DNA of 64,000 nucleotides, taken from Cercozoa sp. M6MM (taxonomy: Eukaryota > Endomyxa: Ascetosporea). Under the pieces are notes generated by a model. That model had not been told where the DNA came from and searched no databases. It saw nothing but the letters and a program-made list of their open reading frames with translations. The stretch lies in assembly GCA_040357565.1 (NCBI GenBank), contig JBDODJ010000031.1. The stretch is one strand, 5' to 3'. The position numbers were made by a program, and so were the translations under genes. Positions 15,874-33,384 of this stretch are shown here, in pieces. The number at the start of each line of letters is the position of its first letter. Within the stretch, counting starts at the first letter, position 1.

Positions 15874-17663
15874 ATGCAAAACGTTGACCTATCAGAAATG
15901 ACCGACGCCAGGAGCCGGCTCCGACCGGTTCGCTTGGAGAAACGCCTGGAGCTTCCGCGCGTACAGGAATACGGATCAAATGAGAAGCAGGTTCCGCCAC
16001 TAATTTCAGCTGCCATGCGAGGTACTGAATGTCGACCTGTCGCTACTTACTATATTGAGAATTTATTCAACCATTTGATTTTCAGGCGATTTGGAAGACA
16101 CTCGAAGTTTGTTGCTAGTCGTAAATACCGTTTTCCTCAATGCTGTTACTTATTGCGCGAATTCTCTTGGTTCGCTTAGGAGGATCCTTGTCAATTGGAC
16201 ATTCACGATAAAACTGCCGCGCATTGGTATTCAGTTAGAAGAGCCACACAAAAATGATAGTGGTGTTTCAGGGCGGCGTACTTTGATGAAACCGAGGTGT
16301 TGGCATGTTTGCTGCAAGCCTGTCCGAAACTGGCGCTGTGCAGGTCATCGAAGCTGCAGACACCTCTCGTATCTTTACCGATTTTATTCCTACCTTTAAC
16401 CTCACTTTTTTGTGCAGCATGAAGCTAGCGTCGCTGGTGCCGTCGATTCAGTGAAGCTTCTATTGGCACAGGGATCGTCAGAAGCGATGTTGAATGCGCG
16501 CAACCAATGGCAAGAAACACCTCTCCACCTCTGTGCGGTACCTTTGTTCCCTATTCTCAGACGGTATCGCAAGTTTTTTACGCTCTTGATAGAGTACCGG
16601 AGATGCTGCATGCGTTGGTGTTCTTCTTCAAGCGGTAGCTTGTTCAATGGGTGGTTTGTTTCTTTCTTTAGTTCGAATGATGCGAGGGCTTGCAGGGTGC
16701 AGACACAGAGGCGTGTGACCAGTGGCAGCGTACGCCACGGCAGTGTGCGTTGGATCACGGCGAGCACCGCCGTGTTCTCCACTTGTTTGATGGCACCGAC
16801 ACCGAGAGTGACGAAACCACTGCTTCCGTGACGGAGGTTTCTGCCGTTGTTCAGTCTAGTTTTGCCAGTCCGATGGTTCGGCAAAAGTTACGGCCTCTGG
16901 CGAAACTGTTCGAATTCCCGGGCGATGAAACTGTGTTTGCGCATTTGTTGCAACAGCCTGATGTACACTGCACCCACCCCGCGCGCACTCATGTGCTGAG
17001 TTTATTTAAAGTAGGTTGACCCTACTGGCAAGGACTTCTACGGGAACACTGCTCTGTACAAGGTACCTGATGCACGAGCAGTCAGTATCAGTATCCACAG
17101 TGAACTAGCTATGGGCTTGTGCTGGTTGAACAAAAAGGTGTGTTGCTGGGACCGTGTTCCATTGTTAAAGCTACTCGTGTCGCATCTCCGCGCTTTGGGA
17201 GGTACCACTCCTTTATTTGTCAGCAGCAACCATTTCTGAGTGTATCTTTCACTCCCACTGAAGAGGAGACACTCCGTGCGGCACTACACGCAGGCTGCAC
17301 GATAGACAAGCGAACTGTTCTGCATGCTTGCGCTGAGATGCTTGCACTCCGATGTACCACTGCTTTGTATTCATCACAGTTGCACTGTGCACCAAAACTT
17401 GGGTCCTCGCAGCGCTGCGATACTTGCAAAAAGAGTGCGCGGCATTGCTGCCATTTTGCGAATTGGACGTTAATGGTCTTACTCCTGTTGATTTGGCCGT
17501 GCAAAGTGGTACCTTGCCTCTTCTAACTCTTTGTTCGTGACTAAATTACATGACGTGATGCTATACAGGGGCACCTGAAGAGCTGAAGTCACTTTTGACA
17601 TACCGTTCGAAGACTGATGAAGAAACAACTCAACTCAACTCATCGTATGTACCTACTCGCTAG
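15874..17663 (+). CDS. Ankyrin-repeat protein
   Basis: The start MQNVDLSEMTDARSRLRPVR leads into ankyrin-like helices: PPLISAAMRGDLEDTRSLLL, then YFDETEVLACLLQACPKLAL, AVDSVKLLLAQGSSEAMLN, RNQWQETPLHLCA, and DQWQRTPRQCALDHGEHRRV. A non-repeat stretch (VRQKLRPLAKLFEFPGDETV) is followed by more repeats (PTGKDFYGNTALYK; FCELDVNGLTPVDLAVQSG). The last exon ends TYRSKTDEETTQLNSSYVPTR before TAG. Ankyrin repeats mediate protein binding, and no catalytic domain is visible. The partner and the place of action cannot be told. Intron edges near 16140-16420 and 17040-17330 are uncertain. Confidence 0.65.
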
Positions 17664-18017
17664 CGGCCGGTACCTACGCGACAGTCTCTACATCGCATAT
17701 ACAATTCGTTTGTACTGTCATATTCGTCGGACCGGAGAGCATCATTTGTTTGTTTTTACGTACGGTACGGTATCAATGATACTGTGGCTTGCATGCGACG
17801 GCACGATCAGATCGCATGCTACGTACAGTAAAATTCGAGGCAGTTCGAGCTCGGGTCGATGAAACAATCAGTTGAAGCCAGTGGCATCAGTGCCAAAAGG
17901 TAACCAGTATGGTCTACAATGACACGCGAGTGACCGGACGCGCGTTCAAATGGTACGACAATGCCACCGTGAGTCCGGATGCGCGCCCGGTAGATATCGA
18001 CTTTCCTGTTCCTTTAA
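17664..18017. other. Convergent intergenic region
   Basis: The 3' ends of two genes face each other here. The stretch holds several GTAC and TGTAC sites (for example gtactgtcat near 17712 and cgtacagta near 17822). I see no gene in it. Confidence 0.4.
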
Positions 18018-19407
18018 TCAGTCTTCGTTTACGATGACAGGGTGCCGACTGCGTTGCAACAGCTGCGTCTCGGTTTCTTCAATCATTTGCTCCTACGAAA
18101 ACAAACAGTCATATTAACAACGCGAGGTACAAACAGACTCGAAGTTAAATTTACCTGCACAGAGTGGTCGCACTCAAACAGAAGCGGCAACATCAGCGGT
18201 GCGTAAAAGACAGCATCAAGCGAGCGTGACTATTGGGACAGTAGAAACTCAACCGATCCATCGACGACGCGAAGGAAACAAACTGAATGAGAATCGTACC
18301 AGTAGGGTAGCCTGGTCCCAGTCCAACAAAATGCCAAGCAACGGGAGCAGCAAAAAATCTGTCCAAATTAAAGTATGCGCTTTGGCCGACAAAGACGGTG
18401 ACGAGAGTTCTGGACCAAGTCGGGTACCTGCAAGTCCAATTGTTCCCGCGAACACGGCGAGAGTCGCCGCGCGCGTCTTACTTCGGTTGCGTAGTCGCCA
18501 CAAGGATACATACTACAGACGGACAAGGAAATGCATCAACTGAATAGTATTCGACAAAGAGAGCACGGCAAAGCAGGCTGCCAATGCGTAGTAGGCCACC
18601 ATGATAGCAGTTGCGACACCCTCCTCCTTGATTTCTGCGGCTCACCAGAAATCGTAGGAGTAAATTTAGGTTCAAGCTTGATTTACTGACTGGTACCACC
18701 CTTGTCATCAATGCCTGAATAGCTCACAATGAGCACTACACTCGCCGATACGGATCTGCGCAGGTCTCAGCAGCTTCAATACCTCGTAAACCACAGAAAG
18801 GTCCGTTACCCAAAGACTGCCGTGAAGAGCATGAACAGTCGCTTGCCGAGCTTCAATGGAAACCAACACATTCCCAGAACTGCGCATGCCATGTACAATA
18901 CGACAACCCAAGCTAGACGAAAACTGTGTTACCAATGTAGACAGTAGCGGCGACACAAAGCAAAACCAGAAAGACGCTTGTCTACGATTGTGCAAGTATG
19001 TGCTGCTGGTACTTCGCAGACACTCATGCGCAAAGAGTAATTTTACAACAATTTTCTGTGATCCCTCTGAGAGCGAGTCACTCCAGTGTATTTGCACCGC
19101 TCTCACTGTGTGCAGGTAAATTTAACTTACATCTCTCTCCACCACATAGGCAAGTACAGAAGTCAATGCATACATGCGCTAGCAGCCGTCTGCATGGTGA
19201 GATACGCCGCAAACAGCTTTCGCTCCGATGAGGCGCGCTGCCACCATCTTACTCGCACCAGGAGGCAGCACAGCAGACATGACTATTTTCAGGGAACAAA
19301 AGTATCGGTCCCCCTCCCTCTCCTACAAAAACAAGCTTGCACAAACTTGCAAAAACTTACAGTAGCCCACACAAGGAATCCAATACTGTCACCGGTATCT
19401 TTGTTCA
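18018..19407 (-). CDS. Unrecognised multi-pass membrane protein
   Basis: I do not recognise the family. A likely start at 19407 reads MNKDTGDSIGFLVWAT. Candidate hydrophobic exons follow: LAWVVVLYMACAVLGMCWF near 18890, TAIMVAYYALAACFAVLSL near 18580, and YFNLDRFFAAPVAWHFVGLG near 18330. The C-terminal exons read DAVFYAPLMLPLLFECDHSV and, after an intron starting gtaaattt, EQMIEETETQLLQRSRHPVI before TGA at 18018. The C-terminal exon junction is well supported. The middle exons can only be joined if introns as short as about 20-24 nt are allowed, so the model is provisional. Confidence 0.4.
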
Positions 19408-19687
19408 TTTTCAAGGCCAGTTTAGCATATGATTGCTCGTTTCATATTAGATACAGTCCAGTAGCATAGTATTGTAGCCCAGAAGCGGACAATTCTGACA
19501 GAAGTACTTGTACTGTACCGCACAATTTGTACTGTAGCCGGACACCTGGTCACGCGACCCCTGCCGCGCCGCGCCGCACCGTACGCTCACCATTCTACTG
19601 TAGCAGGTCAGATATAGCAGGTAATGTAACCTACTGCCTGGTTCACATGATGTTGTTGGTTGTGAAATTTTTTTCTTTTCCTAGACC
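19408..19687. promoter_or_regulatory. Divergent promoter region with TTGTACTGTAC motif
   Basis: This interval lies between outward-facing genes. It contains agtacttgtactgtac (19503-19518), ttgtactgtag (19527-19537), and a run of GCCGCGCC. The GTAC palindrome matches those of the other divergent regions. Confidence 0.4.
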
Positions 19688-20986
19688 ATGAGCCTCGCAG
19701 CAGTGCAGGAAAACCCGCTGCCGTATCTGGTGGCCCTGGGTGCAGTTGCTCTCGGCCTCCTAACCTTTTTGAAGAAGCCGTCGAAGCAGGGTGCGACACA
19801 GCATCATTTTTTTTGCATCGCTGTTCGCTTTTTTGACTTGTTTCGTGCAGTGGCCCTGAATGCATCTGAGTGGCGCAGCTTCCAGCTTATTGAGCGCGTG
19901 GATGTGTCGCACAACACGCGTCGCTTCCGTTTCGCCCTGCAGACGCCGCAGACCACGCTCGTACGTCAGCTTGGTCTTGTCCTTGTCACGCTGGATATGC
20001 GCAATGTTCACAGGGCTTGCCGATTGGCCAGCACATGTGCCTGCGTTTCACGAACGCCGACGGCGAGGAGATCGTGCGCAAGTACACGCCGACTACCGTA
20101 CATTTTCAAATGCAGATCTGCAGGGAAGTTGTTGTGTTACTGGTCTACTTGGCCTCACAGAGCGACGACGAGAAGGGCTACTTTGACCTCGTGATCAAGG
20201 TGTACGAAAAGGGCCAGATGACACAGCACCTCGAGCACATGAAGGTCGGCGACAACATCGAGGTGCGTGGCCCCACGGGCAGCATCACTTACTCGGCTCG
20301 CGGCGAGTTCACCTTCGCTTCGCGCAAGGGCGCCATCGTTAAGAATGTGCCTCTGTTTCACTGTGTTGTTCCTATGCATTGTCGGTATGTACCTGTTTAC
20401 TCGCCGGTCGTGCTCCCTGCAGGTGAAGCGTATCGGCATGATTGCCGGCGGTACGGGCCTGACGCCGATGCTGCAGATCGCGCGCCAGATGATGAAGGAC
20501 AAGGCCGACAACACCGAAGTCTCGCTCATCTTCGCCAACGTCAACGAGGAGGTACCCTGTGCACACCGATGCCTTTGTGCAATTGTGCAAACCCTATATC
20601 CTCGGCTTTTTAAAGGATATCCTGCTGCGCAATGAGCTCGAGAAGATGGCTGATGGTACTTGTGTTGTCTACATGTGTTTGTTGTTTTTACTGTGTGAGT
20701 TACAGACGAGGAGCGCTTCTCGCTGTACCACGTGCTGAACAACCCGCCAGCCGGCTGGACGCAGGGCGAGGGCTTTGTCAACCAGGAGCACATTCGCGCC
20801 AACATTCCTGCGCCTGCCGACGACGTGCTGGTCCTGCTGTGCGGCCCGCCGCCAATGATCAAGGCCATGTACCATCACTATGTTTTCTGCTTTGTGTCGC
20901 TTTGTATCCTGTGTGTGTATGTGTGGCACAGGAAGGGCCACCTCGAGGCTCTCGGTTACGACAAGTCAAGCGTCAAGGCCTTCTAA
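19688..20986 (+). CDS. CYB5R: NADH-cytochrome b5 reductase, membrane-anchored
   Basis: Predicted FAD enzyme passing electrons from NADH to cytochrome b5 for lipid desaturation and related reactions on ER or outer mitochondrial membranes. The N-terminus [20 protein letters not shown] carries one membrane anchor before FLKKPSKQ. Motifs appear in the expected order: FAD-binding RKYTPTT (at the intron near 20097), [29 protein letters not shown], the NADH-binding [19 protein letters not shown], then [34 protein letters not shown] and the C-terminal CGPPPMI. After a last intron the protein ends [15 protein letters not shown]. Length and motifs match the family, and five or six short introns interrupt the gene. 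All visible cofactor motifs are intact. Confidence 0.93.
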
Positions 20987-21419
20987 CTAACATAAATTTC
21001 GTTTCCGGCACGGCATTCAGTTGTTTTGCGTCTTCATCGTTCTGTTGGCTTCCGTTGGTTACTGCGCGGCACCTTTCAATTTCAATTATTCGATTGGTTA
21101 AATTATCATTCGATTCCGTTCCGTTCAGTTCACGTCGCGCTTTTCTAAAGGATAAACTGGCGTGGCACGCATTGACTCTTCTTACATTAGAGGTGTTAAG
21201 CTCAATGAATTGCAGATTAGAGCCCAGGTAATCGAATGGACGAAAACTCACATTTCATGTGGGCTGCACATCATCCACCATGAAGTGCGGACGAGTTCGC
21301 GTCACCGTGCTTTCTCACTACGCCGGACAAAAAGGTACTCAGACCAGCAAAGCAGAAACAGTGCAGTCACACTGTGCGTGCAAGTACCGTGAATGGCGTT
21401 ATCAAATCGGCGGTATCGG
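20987..21419. other. Convergent intergenic region
   Basis: This 433-base stretch lies between the 3' ends of the reductase and the PI3-kinase genes. It is AT-richer than the flanking coding DNA. No gene or repeat was recognised. Confidence 0.45.
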
Positions 21420-26947
<5,528 letters not shown>

Positions 26948-27615
26948 CGCTGAGCACGCAGGCCAGACAAATTTTTAGTTTTACTGTATTGCCCAACTGA
27001 TCTCGAGCAAATGCAGTACCTAATCAGTTGTTGAGCATCCGGGATTTCTACGCGCAGAGGCAATAGAACTGTGCGCATGCACATTCCAAGGCACTTTAAA
27101 CGGCCTTCTGTATACTGCGGTGCACGTACTTTCAGACAACACCAGCTGTACAGTACAATGTTCTGTACATTACTGTACAAGTATCGATATTACCGGCTCG
27201 AGATAATGAGCCGAAGACAAAAAACGAACCAGAGCAGAGAGAATACTCAGAAAAGTACAGTTATTGTAAGTCCGTGCGTGCGCTTGGTCTGCACCAGCAA
27301 CGTGCTGCCCTATGGTAAATCAAACTGTCAATTTTTGCATCTTTCTTTCGCCTCCTGTCCCTGGGTTTCTCTCTCTCTTCCTCTGGTGACTATGCATCTT
27401 CGGGTCATTTTGATGGCGACTGATCAACACCCCCAGGCCTGTTAAGTGGCCAACCTTTTCGGGTTGGGTTGACCCTTCCGAGTCATTCTCCGATCGATCA
27501 TTGATCAATGACACATTGAGTCAGATACCAATTCCGGTTGTAATCATTGTTTTTGGAAGATGTTTTTGTCTTTGTATCTTTGTTTTTTTTTTGCACATCA
27601 TTCCAATCATTATCG
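26948..27615. promoter_or_regulatory. Divergent promoter region with GTAC palindrome cluster
   Basis: The region separates the minus PI3K gene from the plus fascin-domain gene. At 27145-27182 it holds gctgtacagtac, ctgtacat and tactgtacaagt in close order. Further along are gatcgatcattgatcaatg and pyrimidine-rich DNA just before the start codon. No ORF is supported. Confidence 0.4.
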
Positions 27616-30600
27616 ATGTATCAATTTGCACCTGTAGGACCCACTCCAGCAACTGGTAATGGGCCAAAGCACTGCTCCATCAGCAGTGCATTTGCGCAGC
27701 TGCCACGGCAGGTTCCTCTGTGCGACTCCTGAAGGCATTCTCATAGCCGATCGTGATAGCTCAAGTGTTTGGGAGACGTTTACTGTCATTCCGAGTGTAC
27801 ACACATTTCCTTCAATCATTCGTATGAGTCATATGTGGAGTATTATCCGTTTTGTGCAGCCAAGCGTGCCGGGTGCTTTTGCACTGCAAACGGCACACGG
27901 AAGTTACGTTTGTGCTGAGGTATCGATATCCCTTGTTTTTTTTTTTTTTTTTTTTGACCATTACATGCTATAACTGCACGTGCAGGGGTCAGGCATGATG
28001 GTTGCGAACCGAATGGACATTAATGATCCAGACACTGCAATGCGCTTTCTCATCACTGTTAGTTTACATTTTTAAACACAACATGCAGTTTGCTCATGTT
28101 TATTCATGTTGTTTTCACAGGCTCCGGGTACGTGTGTGCTGCAGTCGGCACGATACAGCAAATACATGTAGCTTCGTGCGCTCAGCTTGCATACTGATGC
28201 TTCGCTTACCGCTTTAGTCGCTGTGCAGGAGTGCCCAACCGGATGGTCGCTTGGAGTGCAACCGTGACCAGGTCAGTTTGTTCGCAGTTAGTGCACTGAG
28301 TTGACACGTGCGCCTGTGATGTGCATGCATGTAAACAGGTCCAACAGTGGGAGACCTTCTACTACATGATCGCTGGCATGGTGCCGATGCAGCAGCCGGT
28401 TCTGCAGCCAATGCAGCCAATGCCAATGCAGCCAACGCAGCCCCAGCCGATCCAGATGCAGCCTGTTCAGCAGCAGGTATCCTCTCCTTTTGCTAGCTCA
28501 TATTTTGTGAGCCCCACTGTGTCAGCAGGCGCCTACGACAGGCACATTTGTTCCGTCTCCTGTCAACGTGTCTCCAGGTACAAAATTGTTTACTACAACA
28601 TGTTAAAAACGATGAAAGTGTGACTTATCTTGTTGTGTTGATGGCTTGCAGCTGACCATACCTTTGAGATCGAGGACAAAACCGACGAGGGTGCAAAGAC
28701 ATGTGGCATGGACGCTCTGAAAGTCAAGCGTGTCATCCTGGTGGTAAATCGATGTAAATTTGTAATCAACAGAGTTTGATTGATTCATTGTATATTGTGA
28801 ACTTTGTTTGTTTTGTAGATCAAGATGATTATGGGAATCATCTCTTTCGTTCTTGCCTACCGTAGCACCATCCCCACTCTATTACTATTTGTAGCGCTTT
28901 TGTGTGAATAGTTATGTTGAAGTAGATATATTTATGTATATTGTGTGAGTATGTATTTGATTGCTATAAAATGCTTTAGAGGCGTGGTCCGCCTGGGATG
29001 ACGCTGGAGATGAATTTGTCATTCTCGAAAAAAACTTCAACACGCCGCCAGTGGTAGCAACTTTTGCATGTTCCTGCCGTGAATTTACACAACTTATCGT
29101 GTGCAAATCTTTCACAGGTGGACGCAATCTGGGTTCACACTTCTGTCTCGGGTCGAGAACCGAGTGCTTGCCCTAACGACTATGAGCCAGCGGACCCTCT
29201 GTTCTTCCCGGGCGTCCAGCGCACCAATGACTCGGTATAATCTGACTGCAATTTTTAATTTGTAGTGCAATTTTTCATTTTTGTATTTAGAGCACGTTCT
29301 GTGGTTCTACCAACATCAACATCGAGGTACCCGTGCGAGTCTTTTCACACGGCTTGTTTTGTCATACTGATTTCTGCTGTAAATTAGCCTTCCAAAATGA
29401 GCGATACCGGTTGCCCTGCCGGCTCCAATACTATCCTTCGTCCTGTGGTATTGTCTAGAGTACTCTGTGCACGCTTTTTATCGCATGTGCGTGCTATTTG
29501 TGTCCAAAGGAACCAGTGCCGTTGTTCTTCACGTCGGAACACTGTGCGTTCGAAGGTGTCCAGCCCGGCGATAGCTCAATTCCAAACAACCGTATGATTT
29601 CTTTTCCTTTTCCTTTTCCTTTTTTCCGTTGAATTTGTTAGTTCGGTGTTTTTGCAGCGTGCGGTCTCCGCAGCGACAACCCGGTCGATGGAAGTCTCTC
29701 TCAGACAGCGCAAGTATAATCACCATGCATGTGTATTGTTCCACGGCTCAATACGATGTGGCAGGACCCTGTGCGTCGACTTGGCACGCTATGTGTTAAA
29801 AGAGGCACTCAAAAGTAGTCCTGCTTTACGTACCCACTGTTGCCTTACAGTATTCATACCGTATTCTGATTCCGTTTTTTAATTGTAAGCAGTGCGCGTG
29901 AACGAAAGAGTGTCTTTGGCGATGCAGCGTGTCCCAAACACATGTAAATCGCGTCTGTCCCTAAAATTGTTTCTTTTATCGAGCAAATATCAATGGGTTC
30001 TTAATGCAGGTTCAAGTGCACTGATTCAAATGAGACCGAGGCCACGACGGAGTACCAGTGCGTCGACTCGGAGTTCGACTGTCCCTGGTCTGTGACTCTA
30101 CTCTGTCGGGGCTAGCCTGTTTTGGTGAAATGTGCAAGAAATTTTCCAAAAAAAAAACACGTGCAGGACGGAGATGGCAGTGTTCAGCACAAATCAGGCT
30201 CTGCCTGCGCCCGCCGACGACACTACTGACACCAAGGTCCGTGTGTCTCGCGTTTGTGCGTCGTTTGCACTTATGTTGATTACGTAGGTTTCTCTCGGTG
30301 AGTGGAAGTGCGCTGGTATGGGCAGCACTGACATGCAGGTATTTTAATAGCTGGAAGACGGCCACTTTTGTCTTATTTAGACTGTTGTCTTTGACGCAGA
30401 CAGTCGTGTGTGGACGTGCCACGTCGGGCGGAGCGCCTCTCACTGGTAAATTTCCAGTGTGGCAGTACCGCTGACCTTTGATAAAATGTATGTGCAGTCG
30501 TGGGCAAATTCGGCGGTGGTGCACGCTGCCTCAAGAACAACGGTCGTTCGGTAACACTTAATTGTCAGTATATCCTTCCAAATGTCTGTCTTCATGACTT

Positions 30601-32214
30601 TGATAAGTGGTACTTTAACTGCAGCATTCCCGTTCGGGTGGCATCGGCGGCTTGCTGACTACGTACTCAAAGCTGGGTGATCTGGTACGCCATTTATGCC
30701 CGTGTTACGGTCGTTGTAACCTGTTTTGTCGTAGGTGTACTCGCTCTCGAACGAGAAGATTGACAAGGAAATGCGCGAGCGCTACCAAAAGTACATGGCG
30801 TTTCTTTTCTCAGAATATGTGTATGCACGAACCCGAGTTCTGGCAGGTGCGATAACCCGGACCCTCGATGGATCACTGTGCACAAGGGTATACACGGCGC
30901 AACTCTCATACGGCATAGGTTTATTCGTATGGCACGTTTAACTGCTGCTATTTTCAGAATCCGAGTCATCTATGTGGTGGGCCAACCTGTACAAGAGTTC
31001 AACGAAGTACCACGCCTTCCAGGTATTAGCATTTGTGCTAACCTCGAACGGTTTCACCGCCCATTCATCGTAGGCTCACGGCGAGCCGAGCATTGACATC
31101 TCGCTCCTTGCCTTCCAGCAGGTCGAGTGGAGAGCTGGTGTTGAAGGCACAACGTGTGATGGTATTAACCTACCTGTCTATAAACTGCATCAGAACTCGT
31201 GGTTTGCCTTGACAGTGTCCCGTGACACTATTGCAAGCCGCGCTGAAGGAGTCAACAACCTCGTATTTTTGTTCGCATACAACTGACTATCTTTGGGACG
31301 CTGTATGTAAGTTTATGCGTTTAGGTGAACGCCCAGCTAGTTCTTGCCATCCTTTCGGGTGATTTAGCGAACTTCATTTGCGTTATGGCTTAAACAGCTT
31401 TGTTGTGTTTGTTGTGTGCAGGTGCAATCGCACTGTGCGTGAACATGTAAATTGCCTTTGCTTTCATTCTACTTTGTGTGCGGTCCCCTCAATTTACTAA
31501 ATGAACTCAGTCTGTACGGTGCGTGGGAGTTCGCTCAAAAGGACGATCCGGGTTGGCATGACGATACGCCCGAGCGTATCAATATTTCGAGTTTTTGAAG
31601 CATTATGGTAAGCTAAAACTTATGTGTGGCAGAGGTCACGCGTCGTCGCATGAAGATCGGACTTGTCTTGTTGGCGGGCTTGGTCAAAATGATTCTATTA
31701 GTCGTGTGTCTCGCCTGGTCGGGTGCTCTTTGGCGCGTGTTCGAGTATGTTGTTTTCTTTTTTCTCAACATGCCTACTATATGCTTCTGCATTGGCTGCG
31801 ATTTGAGGGTTGTCATTGTTCAGCGGTGTGTCGTCGGACGGCTGTACCACCGACGAGGCCACTTTGGTACTTGTCCACAGTCCACACCCACACACACACA
31901 CACACACACAAGATTTTCAAATTTGTGATTTCTGGCTTTTAATTATCCTGCAGGATGCTCTGGAGTTCCTCGAGGTGAACATCGCCAAGATTCGCAAGTT
32001 TAACATTGCTCTTTTCTGGTACAATCGGTCTCAGATTCATTGAATCGTCCTTTACGTGCGCGTTTCCCTCGCAGTGTTGCCTTTGTCGGCCTTGCTCTCG
32101 AAGTCCGTGCTCTTTACAAGAGCTACAAGGTACCCATTTGCAGGTTATCGTCTTGTCTTTGGTTAAGCTTGCCTCGCACAGGACCGTAACGAGCGCCCGG
32201 CTCTCTGCGCGTGA
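27616..32214 (+). CDS. Membrane protein with N-terminal fascin-like beta-trefoil domain
   Basis: The start at 27616 (MYQFAPVGPTPATG) leads into a fascin/actin-crosslinking-like trefoil: AVHLRSCHGRFLCATPEGIL, then RDSSSVWETFTVIP, GAFALQTAHGSYVCAEGSG and ARYSKYMSAQPDGRLECNRD. A Met/Gln/Pro-rich linker follows (MQQPVLQPMQPMPMQPTQPQ). The first membrane helix is VILIKMIMGIISFVLAY. It is joined in phase across a 124-nt intron to QAWSAWDDAGDEFVILEKN. A Cys-containing ectodomain follows (STFCGSTNINIEPSKM; FFTSEHCAFEGVQPGD; VVCGRATSGGAPLTVVGKFG; KCDNPDPRWITVHK; NLYKSSTKYHAFQAHGEPSI). Three more hydrophobic segments follow (AQLVLAILSGDLANFIC; IGLVLLAGLVKMILLVVCLA; VAFVGLALEVRALYKSY). The C-terminus is RNERPALCA. 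I do not recognise the family after the trefoil. A cytosolic fascin domain could link a membrane to actin, but that is inference. One gene rather than two is supported by intron phase. Confidence 0.6.
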
Positions 32215-32867
32215 GTGTCGCCCTCGCATTTTGAGTTCAATCAGTTCAGATTAACAATGACGGCCAATGTCCCGTCCTCTCGTCTTCCAGCGAGCACCGC
32301 ACTATATCATTGTGAAAACTTCGTTTCGCTCGCTTTCGTCTATGCGATGTTAGTTTGTTGCCGTGCGAGATTGCCAATGCAAGTCTTAGTGAAGACAACG
32401 ACTAACGTAAAGAAAAGTAAGAATTTGAGGTAGTTTAAATTAGTGTTCGCTCGACGTCTCACCGCACGTCAACGCAACAAACTGAAAGATATAAGATAGG
32501 AGGTTACCTAAGGCAGAGCCGTCGTTAAAGTTGAGAGTGTAAAGAGGTGTGTTCGAAGAACTCAACAAACAAAAACCCTCTTGCCCGCTCAAGATAGAGC
32601 AAGTCAGTTGCTTCAATGTCAACAAGCACGGTATTACCTGATATCTGGAAAGAGGGCTGTGTTCAATTCTTGAAGCAGTTTCGAGCTGCTCGCCACTCTA
32701 CCAAACACAGGGTATACCAAGCTTGGCAACCTCGATTGCTAAGCTACCAGCTCTCAACCTTCGCAAAACACTCTATTGCTTTTTGGCATGACTTGGTAGC
32801 TGAATGCTTGGAAACTTGTTATTTGTCAACATCAATCAATCTACTCGGCTGACTACTTGCTCCGCGT
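32215..32867. other. Intergenic region upstream of retrotransposon fragment
   Basis: No gene is supported here. A 78-codon ORF at 32616-32852 (MSTSTVLPDIWKEG) abuts the retrotransposon block. It may be decayed element sequence, but I see no recognisable domain. Confidence 0.35.
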
Positions 32868-33060
32868 GGAAGCACCAACCTGGAAGAAGATGTCGTGGGG
32901 AACTTCAAAAGGGGGAGTTGGATGGCCCCATCCTGCGCTAAGCGGGCAGCGGAATACGGTCATGCGCTTGTGACCCACCCCAAAACTGGTACAGCAGAGA
33001 ATCGACATCGTTGGTTTCTTCGTCGCGTAGACTGAACTAACTAACGTAAACGTAACGTAA
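32868..33060 (+). mobile_element. Retrotransposon 3'-end fragment (plus orientation)
   Basis: The block starting accaacctggaagaagatg reads in one frame LEEDVVGNFKRGSWMAPS, then EYGHALVTHPKTGTAENRHR, FLRRVD and a stop, then actgaactaactaacgtaa. It is a longer and less decayed copy of the 3' end seen at 13620-13770 and, inverted, at 6120-6215 and 46865-46960. Confidence 0.7.
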
Positions 33061-33384
33061 GTAACAAAGCCGTCACGTCAATCAAACTGAACGAAGGAAT
33101 CATAATGATTCAGTTTGAAGTAGCGTAGAATGTGAGACGAGAAGCGAAGAGAAGAACAACCGGGGTCGTTGAGTCGTAGCCGTTACCGTCCGTCTCGGAA
33201 AACCGTAGACCACTGCAGAGCAACTGACCAGCTGACGAGTAGACGAGAATTCTCTTTTGCCAGCTGGCAAAGTCAATCTACACAGAACAGGCTTATTTAA
33301 ACAGGTCCAGTAACAGCTCTGTAGGCAGCAGTACCGCAAAGCCTTAAATCTCTTCTTTTGCTTCAATGATAGAAGACCGACCGG
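33061..33384. other. Intergenic region
   Basis: This 324-base stretch follows the retrotransposon tail and precedes the 3' end of the TMEM201-like gene. Nothing was recognised. Confidence 0.4.

Noticed and set aside
20155-20868. 237-codon minus-strand ORF
   Set aside because: It is the antisense of cytochrome b5 reductase exons with intact FAD/NADH motifs.
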